In this document: in pieces, positions 7,657-13,423 of the stretch
How the letters are laid out: each line of letters opens with the position of its first letter
How positions within the stretch are numbered: the stretch's first letter is position 1
NCBI GenBank assembly: GCA_964531735.1
Contig: CAZHGD010000144.1
Span: 1-18,765 of the forward strand
DNA: 18,765 nt
Direction of reading: 5' to 3'
Source: CAZHGD01 sp964531735
Lineage (GTDB): Bacteria > Armatimonadota > UBA10988
Translations under genes and position numbers: made by a program
Notes under the pieces: model-generated
Told to the model about the DNA's origin: nothing
Seen by the model: only the letters and a program-made list of their open reading frames with translations
Databases searched by the model: none

Positions 7657-8052
7657 CTAGCGGATGGTCACGCGCAACATGTGCAGGCCGATGGTCAGTT
7701 GCGCGCCATCGCGCAGCTCGGCCTTGCCGCGGACCAGCTCGCCGTTGAGCAGCGTGTCGTTCAGGCTGCCGGCATCGTCGATGTAGTAGCGGTCGCCGGC
7801 GACCTCGATCCGAGCGTGGCGGCGCGAGACGGTGCGGTCGTCGAGGCGGATGTCCTGGTCCGGCGCCCGGCCGATGCTGAGACCCGCGGCCGGCACCTTA
7901 ACGAGTGCCAGCAGGTCACCGGTCAGGCCGTAGACCTCGACCATGGCCTGTTTGGGCAGGCTGCTGCCGACCAGTCGGGCGGTGTCGTCGCCCAGGGCCC
8001 GCCGCAGGAGCTGCGTCTCCTCTTCTTCCGGCCGATGGTCATCACTCGGCAT
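7657..8052 (-). CDS. Small FHA-domain protein, possible phosphoswitch regulator
   Basis: FHA domains bind phosphothreonine peptides. The 131-residue product is an acidic N-terminal tail (1-35) followed by a single FHA domain. The canonical positions are visible: LSIGRAPDQDIRLDD (58-72), TVSRRHARIEV (74-84, the SxxH site) and DAGSLNDTLLNGELV (93-107, the N-x-T/S-x-x-N-G loop). The tail contains EEEETQLLRRAL, an acidic stretch followed by Thr13, resembling the N-terminal ETTS-type motif of GarA/OdhI that, once phosphorylated, is bound by its own FHA domain. That comparison is my inference. The ATG at 8052 has GGAGGAG six bases upstream and overlaps the GNAT stop by 11 bases. The stop lies in the mraY ribosome binding site, so the two are probably co-expressed. 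No Ser/Thr kinase is in the window. Confidence 0.85.
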   Translation of the reverse strand: MPSDDHRPEEEETQLLRRALGDDTARLVGSSLPKQAMVEVYGLTGDLLALVKVPAAGLSIGRAPDQDIRLDDRTVSRRHARIEVAGDRYYIDDAGSLNDTLLNGELVRGKAELRDGAQLTIGLHMLRVTIR

Positions 8053-8524
8053 TCAGGTCTCCTCCGACCGCGCGCTTCAGTCGCAACATGACCGGCTCAA
8101 AGCCACAGGCCGCCCAGAACCGCCGGCCGGGCGCGTTGGCGCAGGCCACCGACAACTCCAGGTAGGCCGCGCCTTGCTGCTCGGTCCAGGTCGCGATCTC
8201 GGCGAACAACCGTCGGCCGATGCCGCGACGGCGGCAACGCGGCAGCACGATGAAGTTCTCAATCACGGCCCGGGGCTGGTGCAAGAATACCACGGTGGCC
8301 TGCAAGGTGCACGAGGCCATGCCGATCAGCTCGTCGCCGTCGCGGGCCACCAGGAACAGGCTGTCGGTGCGGCTCAGCCGCTCGCGGAAGTTGCTCTCGA
8401 GCGAGCGCAGCCAGTCCTCGCCCGGCAGAAAGAACTCGTCGCGCTGCGCGTGCTCCTCGGCCAGTTGCGACATCAGCCGCAGCATCGCCGGCACATCCGA
8501 CTGGCCGGCCCGCCGGATCGTCAC
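8042..8524 (-). CDS. GNAT-family N-acetyltransferase
   Basis: This 160-residue protein matches the GCN5-related fold: an N-terminal TIRRAGQSDVPAMLRLM, VIENFIVLPRCRRRGIGRRLF (88-107) with the acetyl-CoA pyrophosphate-binding R-R-x-G-x-G, and the C-terminal NAPGRRFWAACGFEPV (130-145). The acetyl acceptor cannot be predicted; small molecules, amino-sugars and protein amines are all possible. The start is GTG at 8524, four bases after the acyl-CoA ligase stop, with GGAG seven bases upstream. It overlaps the FHA gene by 11 bases, so it belongs to the same transcript. One guess from context is acetylation of a cell-wall amino sugar or of the neighbouring ligase (acyl-CoA synthetases are classical GNAT targets at their A10 lysine), but this is only inference. 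Confidence 0.85.
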   Translation of the reverse strand: MTIRRAGQSDVPAMLRLMSQLAEEHAQRDEFFLPGEDWLRSLESNFRERLSRTDSLFLVARDGDELIGMASCTLQATVVFLHQPRAVIENFIVLPRCRRRGIGRRLFAEIATWTEQQGAAYLELSVACANAPGRRFWAACGFEPVMLRLKRAVGGDLNAE

Positions 8525-8528
8525 TCGC

Positions 8529-10322
8529 CTACTCCGCCATATCGCGCACCAGCGCCTGGTAGTTCTCGATGATCTGGGCGCGCCGCAGTTTCAGAGTCGG
8601 CGTGATCTCGCCGCGCTCCAGGCTGAACTCGTGCGGCAACAGACGGAACTTGCGGACCATCTCGAACGACGCCAAGTGCCCGCTGACGCGCGAGATTTCG
8701 GCCCGGATCAGCTTCTCGGCCGCCCGCGAAGCCGCCATCGCCTCCGGCGTTGCCGCTTCTTCGCCGGCCTTCGCCAACTCCACCTTCAGCGCGTCGAAGT
8801 TCGGCACGATCAGGGCGGTGACGACGTTCTGCTCGTCGCCGATGAGCAGCACCTGCGAGATCAGCGGGCTGCTCTGCAAGCACTGCTCGATGGGCGCCGG
8901 CGCGACGTTCTTGCCGTTGGCCAGCACCATGATGTCCTTCTTGCGCCCGGTGATCTGCAGGTGGCCGTCGTGCGCCCAGACGGCCAAATCGCCGGTGCTG
9001 AACCAGCCTTCGCCATCCAGCACCGCAGCCGTTTCTTCGGGCATCTCGAAGTAGCCCTGCATGATGTTCGGCCCGCGGGCGAGCAGTTCACCATCATCGG
9101 CCAGGCGCACCTCGACGTCCTCGATCGGCGGCCCGATGGTCTCGAACCGCACCGGCAGCGAGGGATCCTGCACCGCGATGACCGGCGAGGTCTCGGTCAG
9201 GCCGTAGCCCTGGTGGACGCGCAGGCCCAGCGCGAAGAACCAGCGGCCGACTTCCGGCGGCAGCGCCGCACCACCGGACACCATGTAGCGCAACTCACCG
9301 AGACCGATCTGCCCGCGGATCCGCCGACAGACGCGCGCATCGGCCAGGCGGTGCAGCAAGCAGAGCCACCCGCCCGGGCCACGCTCCGAGGTGTACGCTC
9401 GGCTGTACCGCTCGGCGACGCCCACGCCCCAGTCGGCGATCACGCGCACCAGCCCCTGGCGCGAGCGCAGGTTCTGCTGCACGCGCTCGCGCACCAGCTC
9501 GAGGAAGCGCGGCACGACGATCAGCACCGTCGGCCGCACCACCTTCAGATCCGGCAGCAGCGACCGCAGGCTCTCGTTGTAAAGCGACCCCGCACCGGCG
9601 AGCATGCCCAGGTAACAGACCATCCGCATGAAGACATGCGACAGGGGCAGGAAGGTGACGAACCGGTCGCCGGCGCGGACATCCACGCGCCGCATCGTGG
9701 CCAAGACGTTGCTGATCAGGTTGCCGTGCGTCAGCATGGCGCCTTTGGGCACGCCCGTCGTGCCGCTGGTGAAGATGATCGTCGCCAGCGTGTCGGGACC
9801 GATCGCGGCTTCGCGAGCCTCGACCTCGGCCTGCCGGTCGGTGGCCGCGCGGCCTTGCGCCACCACCTCCTGCCACGGCCGCGCCAACGGGTGACCCTCG
9901 GGCAGGCGGTCACCGTGGAACAGCAGGATGCGCTCCACGGTCGGCAGCTCCGCGCGGATCTTGTCGAGCTTGGCCAACTGCGTCAGGTCGTCGCAGAGCA
10001 CCACTTTGGCGCGCACGCGCTGAATCAGCGGGGCCACCTGATTGTCGGGCAGCGTCGGGTAGATGGGCACCGTCGCGGCACCCAGGGCCAGGATGGCCAC
10101 GTCGGCGATGACCCACTCGGCGCAGTTCTCGGAGAGGATCACCACGCGGTCGCCGGGCGCGATGCCCAGGCCGAGCAGTCCGCGTGCCGCCGCCGCGACC
10201 TCCTCGCCGAACTGGGCGTAGCTGGTCGTCACGGTCGTGTCGCCCTGCTTCTGGTAGACCGCCGGCAGCGACGCGTGCACGCGTACAGCATGGCGCACCA
10301 ACTCGGGCAATGATCGGAACAC
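8529..10322 (-). CDS. Long-chain fatty-acid--CoA ligase (AMP-binding, FadD15-like)
   Basis: Activates a fatty acid to acyl-AMP and then acyl-CoA. With the start chosen here it has 597 residues, typical for FadD15-type enzymes. Motifs in this numbering are IFTSGTTGVPKG (183-194, A3 phosphate loop), QGYGLTETSPV (371-381, A5), GWFSTGD (439-445, A7), GRKKDIMVLANGKNVAPAPIE (459-479, A8) and EITPTLKLRR (572-581) with the catalytic A10 Lys578. Longer frames could start at 10388 or ATG 10349, but a TATAAT -10 element covers 10353-10348 and its transcript would begin downstream. GTG 10322, with GGAGAGG five bases upstream, is therefore the best start. It is the first gene of the eight-gene leftward cluster. 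It may supply acyl chains for membrane or envelope lipids; the real acyl substrate is unknown. Confidence 0.88.
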   Translation of the reverse strand: MFRSLPELVRHAVRVHASLPAVYQKQGDTTVTTSYAQFGEEVAAAARGLLGLGIAPGDRVVILSENCAEWVIADVAILALGAATVPIYPTLPDNQVAPLIQRVRAKVVLCDDLTQLAKLDKIRAELPTVERILLFHGDRLPEGHPLARPWQEVVAQGRAATDRQAEVEAREAAIGPDTLATIIFTSGTTGVPKGAMLTHGNLISNVLATMRRVDVRAGDRFVTFLPLSHVFMRMVCYLGMLAGAGSLYNESLRSLLPDLKVVRPTVLIVVPRFLELVRERVQQNLRSRQGLVRVIADWGVGVAERYSRAYTSERGPGGWLCLLHRLADARVCRRIRGQIGLGELRYMVSGGAALPPEVGRWFFALGLRVHQGYGLTETSPVIAVQDPSLPVRFETIGPPIEDVEVRLADDGELLARGPNIMQGYFEMPEETAAVLDGEGWFSTGDLAVWAHDGHLQITGRKKDIMVLANGKNVAPAPIEQCLQSSPLISQVLLIGDEQNVVTALIVPNFDALKVELAKAGEEAATPEAMAASRAAEKLIRAEISRVSGHLASFEMVRKFRLLPHEFSLERGEITPTLKLRRAQIIENYQALVRDMAE

Positions 10323-10327
10323 CTCGA

Positions 10328-10334
10328 CCTCTCC
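10328..10334 (-). promoter_or_regulatory. Ribosome binding site that fixes the acyl-CoA ligase start
   Basis: On the minus strand GGAGAGG is followed by TCGAG and then GTG at 10322. It lies downstream of the predicted transcription start, whereas the in-frame ATG at 10349 overlaps the -10 box itself and has no ribosome binding site. Confidence 0.6.
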
Positions 10335-10347
10335 AGGTGGACGCCGC

Positions 10348-10376
10348 ATTATACGCGAGGTCAGGCCCCGCCGCAA
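10348..10376 (-). promoter_or_regulatory. Sigma-70-type promoter for the cell-wall cluster
   Basis: Reading the minus strand, TTGCGG (10376-10371) is followed by exactly 17 bases and a perfect TATAAT (10353-10348). The -35 keeps TTG of the TTGACA consensus. An AT-only hexamer stands out in such GC-rich DNA. The predicted start of transcription is near 10341, about 19 bases before the GTG of the acyl-CoA ligase. It would drive all eight leftward genes, which have no gaps large enough for another obvious promoter. Confidence 0.6.
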
Positions 10377-10456
10377 CGCTGTCTGCACTCCCGGCGCGAC
10401 GCTCGGACGCGGCGGATCACGGCGTGTGCGCGTGGCTCAGCCGGCACCCACAGCGC

Positions 10457-10503
10457 GGGGCGGCGAGAGCAGGCACCGCTGCGGTGCCCGCTCTCGCCGC
10501 CCC
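10457..10503 (-). terminator. Strong inverted repeat, probable adhE transcription terminator
   Basis: Two 21-base arms (10457-10477 and 10483-10503) pair with one mismatch (A10471 opposite C10489) around a five-base loop GCTGC. The arm begins GGGGCGGCGAGAGC. It starts 26 bases after the adhE stop. No T-tract follows on either strand, so it is either a stem-only terminator, common in GC-rich genomes, or a stabilising 3' hairpin. It sits between adhE and the promoter of the next cluster, insulating the two. Confidence 0.6.
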
Positions 10504-10529
10504 GACTGACCGGCCGCGGCGACCCGGCC

Positions 10530-13136
10530 CTATGGCCGAGCGGGGCCGTCATAGGCCCGCAACAGCAGCTCGCGGATCTCGCGAATCAGCGGGAAGCGCG
10601 GATTCGCACCGGTGCACTGGTCGTCGAAGGCGTCTTCGGCCAGCGTGTCGAGCGCCGCCTGGAACGCCGCTTCGGGCACCCCGGCGTCGCGGATCGACAG
10701 TGGGATGTCGAGCTTGGCTTTGAGCTCCTCGATGGCCGCCACCAGGCGCGCCACCTTCTCGTCCTCGGTCGCTCCACCCAGTTGCAGGTAGTCGGCGATG
10801 CGGGCGTAGCGGCTCTTCGCGGTGGGGTGGGTGTACTGCGGGAAGGCCGTCTGCTTGAGCGGCGTGTCGGTCGCGTTGTAGCGAATGACATCGACGATGA
10901 GCAGCGCGTTGGCCAGGCCGTGCGGCAGGTTGAACCGCGCGCCGAGTTTGTGCGCCATGGAGTGGCAGATGCCCAGGAAGGCGTTGGCGAAAGCCATGCC
11001 CGCCATGGTGGCGGCGAAGTGTACCTTCTCCTTCGCCCGCAGATCGGCGGCGCCGTTGGCGTAGCTGAGCGGCAGGTACTTGAACAGGATGCGGATGGCC
11101 TCCAGCGCCATGCTGTTGGTGAAGTCGGTGGAGAGCACCGACACCATCGCCTCCAGCGCGTGGGTCAAGGCGTCGATGCCGCCATAGGCCGTCAGGCGCG
11201 GCGGCAGGTTGAGCACCAGCTCCGGGTCGACGATGGCCATGTCCGGCGTCAGCGCGTAGTCGGCCACCGGGTACTTCTTGCCGGTGCGGTCGTCGGTGAC
11301 CACGGCGAACGGCGTCACCTCGGAGCCGGTGCCCGAGGTGGTCGGAATGGCCACGAACTGAGCCTTCTTGCCCAGCACCGGGAAGGCGTAGATGCGCTTC
11401 TCGATATCCATGAAGCGCATCGCCATCTCCTCGAACTTGGCGTCCGGGTTCTCGTACATCAACCACATCATCTTGGCCGCGTCCATGGGCGAGCCGCCGC
11501 CAAAGGCGATCAGCACGTCCGGCTTGAACACGTTGCACAGGTCGAGGCCCTTACGGATGGTGGTCAGGTCGGGATCGGGCTTGACCTCGAAGAAGACTTC
11601 GTACTCGATCCGCAGCTCGTCGAGCACGCGCGTGACCTTCTCGGTCAGGCCCAGGTCATAGAGCGGCTTGTCGGTGACGATCACCGCGCGGTGCCGATCG
11701 CTCAGTTCCTTGAGGGCCAGGGCCAGGCAGCCATACTTGAGGTAGACCTTCGGCGGCACCTTGTACCACAGCATGTTCTCGCGGCGCTCGGCGATGTTCT
11801 TGATGTTCATGAGGTGCCGCACTCCGACGTTCTCGCTGATCGAGTTGCCGCCCCAACTCCCGCAGCCGAGGGTCAGCGAGGGCTCGAGCTTGAAGTTGTA
11901 GATGTCGCCGATGGCGCCCTGCGAGCTCGGCATGTTGACCAGCACGCGGCCCGTCTTCATGGCCGCGCCATAGGCCATGACGCGGTCGGTGTTGCGCGGG
12001 TCGGTGTAGAGCGCCGAGGTGTGGCCGATGCCGCCGAACTCCACGAGCGCCTTCGCCTTGGCCACCGCCTCGGTGAAGTCGCCGGCGCGGTAGAGCGCCA
12101 GCACGGGCGAGAGCTTCTCGTAGGCGAACGGCTCACCGACGCCGATCTGCTCGGTCTCGCCGATCAGCACCTTGACGTCGCCCGGCAGCTCCAGCCCGGC
12201 CATGGCGGCGATCTTGGCCGCCGGCTGGCCGACCATGTCGGCGTTGAGCTTGCCATCGCGCAGGATGACCGCGCCGACCTGGTCCTTCTGCTCCGGCGTC
12301 AACAGGTGCGCACCGCGCGCCGCGAACTCGGCCTTCACCGCCTCGTACACCGCGTCGACCACCACCACCGACTGCTCCGACGCGCAGATGACGCCGTTGT
12401 CGAAGGTCTTGGACATGAGGATCGAGCTGACCGCCATGGGGATCTCGACGGTCTCGTCGATCACCGCCGGCGTGTTGCCGGCGCCCACGCCGAGGGCCGG
12501 TTTGCCTGAGCTGTACGCCGCCTTGACCATGCCCGGTCCGCCGGTGGCCAGGATCAGGCTGATGTCCGGGTGGCGCATCAGCGCGTTGGACATGGCCACG
12601 GTCGGCTCGGTGAGCCAGCCGATCAGGCCCTCGGGCGCGCCCGCGGCGACCGCCGCCTCGGCAATCACGCGGGCCGCCTCGGCCGTGCTCCGCTTGGCAC
12701 GCGGGTGCGGCGAGAAGATGATGCCGTTGCGCGTCTTCAGCGTGATCAGGCTCTTGAAGATCGCCGTCGAGGTGGGATTGGTGGTGGGCACGATGCCCGC
12801 GATCAGGCCGATCGGCTCGGCAATGCGGCGCAGGCCGCCCGACGCGTCGTAGCTCAGCTCACCGCACGTCCGCTCGTCCTTGTACTTGTGGTAGATGAAC
12901 TCTGCGGCAAAGTGGTTCTTGATCACCTTGTCTTCCACAATGCCCATGCCGGTCTCCTCGACGGCCAGTTTGGCCAGTCGAATGCGGTCGGCATTGGCGG
13001 CGAGCGCCGCGGCGCGGAAGATGTGGTCGACTTGTTCCTGAGTGAACGTGGCGTAAGCGGCCTGGGCGACCTTGACTCGGTGGATCAGGTCCTCGAGGGC
13101 CCGGCCCGCGTCGGCAGTGGGTGGCGTCGCTTCCAT
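10530..13136 (-). CDS. adhE: Bifunctional acetaldehyde-CoA/alcohol dehydrogenase AdhE
   Basis: AdhE reduces acetyl-CoA to acetaldehyde and then to ethanol, reoxidising two NADH in fermentation; in other bacteria it polymerises into cytoplasmic spirosomes. The 868-residue product is close to the 891 of E. coli. The N-terminal aldehyde dehydrogenase half has GVGAGNTPAVIDE (216-228) and FDNGVICASEQSV (245-257) with catalytic Cys251. The C-terminal iron-dependent half has AFGGGSPMDAAKMMW (544-558), GGIDALTHALEA (652-663) and GICHSMAHKLGA through LPHG. This gives the metal ligands Asp655, His659, His725 and His739, each two residues from the E. coli positions. Both active sites look intact. The frame is open to 13178, but ATG 13136 has AGGAAGGA seven bases upstream and starts the normal N-terminus. 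It is a single gene, divergent from the propeller gene, ending at the 10457-10503 hairpin. It suggests fermentative or facultatively anaerobic growth. Confidence 0.96.
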   Translation of the reverse strand: MEATPPTADAGRALEDLIHRVKVAQAAYATFTQEQVDHIFRAAALAANADRIRLAKLAVEETGMGIVEDKVIKNHFAAEFIYHKYKDERTCGELSYDASGGLRRIAEPIGLIAGIVPTTNPTSTAIFKSLITLKTRNGIIFSPHPRAKRSTAEAARVIAEAAVAAGAPEGLIGWLTEPTVAMSNALMRHPDISLILATGGPGMVKAAYSSGKPALGVGAGNTPAVIDETVEIPMAVSSILMSKTFDNGVICASEQSVVVVDAVYEAVKAEFAARGAHLLTPEQKDQVGAVILRDGKLNADMVGQPAAKIAAMAGLELPGDVKVLIGETEQIGVGEPFAYEKLSPVLALYRAGDFTEAVAKAKALVEFGGIGHTSALYTDPRNTDRVMAYGAAMKTGRVLVNMPSSQGAIGDIYNFKLEPSLTLGCGSWGGNSISENVGVRHLMNIKNIAERRENMLWYKVPPKVYLKYGCLALALKELSDRHRAVIVTDKPLYDLGLTEKVTRVLDELRIEYEVFFEVKPDPDLTTIRKGLDLCNVFKPDVLIAFGGGSPMDAAKMMWLMYENPDAKFEEMAMRFMDIEKRIYAFPVLGKKAQFVAIPTTSGTGSEVTPFAVVTDDRTGKKYPVADYALTPDMAIVDPELVLNLPPRLTAYGGIDALTHALEAMVSVLSTDFTNSMALEAIRILFKYLPLSYANGAADLRAKEKVHFAATMAGMAFANAFLGICHSMAHKLGARFNLPHGLANALLIVDVIRYNATDTPLKQTAFPQYTHPTAKSRYARIADYLQLGGATEDEKVARLVAAIEELKAKLDIPLSIRDAGVPEAAFQAALDTLAEDAFDDQCTGANPRFPLIREIRELLLRAYDGPARP

Positions 13137-13423
13137 GGGGCTGTCCTTCCTGGCAGTCCGTGCCATCGGGGGTGCCAACCGGCCCGATTACTACGCGAAC
13201 TCACCAGCCAGGCGCCGGAGTTCGGGCGGCCGCAACAATCGCGACATATCCTCGCGTCGTCCGCTCGGCGGCCCAACCTGGCCGGGCGCCGACGGTGACG
13301 GCAGACGCGCGGACGGCGACCGGCGCCAAGTCACCAGTGGTCGGCCAGTCAGCGCTTGCCGCCACTCGCAGGAACGGCGTCACACCTGGTGAAACTCCAC
13401 GCCAGACACCGTTGGAGCCCACC
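13137..13423. other. Divergent intergenic region between adhE and the propeller gene
   Basis: This 287-base stretch must hold the adhE promoter and probably that of the rightward pair. I see no strong -35/-10 pair. An AT-richer patch at 13188-13196 (GATTACTAC) could belong to a leftward promoter. The frame of the propeller gene is open through this region, but the translated text is Arg/Pro/Thr-rich with no start signal. Confidence 0.4.

Noticed and set aside
5653..8091. 812-codon open frame on the + strand opposite mraY and the FHA gene
   Set aside because: The translation is a Gln/His/Arg/Gly/Val-rich antisense shadow without recognisable motifs. The minus strand carries clear MraY and FHA motifs. 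Long antisense frames are expected at this GC content.
8220..10313. 697-codon + strand frame opposite the acyl-CoA ligase
   Set aside because: Antisense shadow rich in His, Gln, Arg and Asp; all AMP-binding motifs are on the minus strand.
10782..12509. 575-codon + strand frame opposite adhE
   Set aside because: Antisense shadow; AdhE active-site residues are intact on the other strand.
13121..13423. Upstream extension of the propeller frame, overlapping the adhE 5' end
   Set aside because: No start signal; the signal peptide begins at ATG 13424, which has GGAG upstream.
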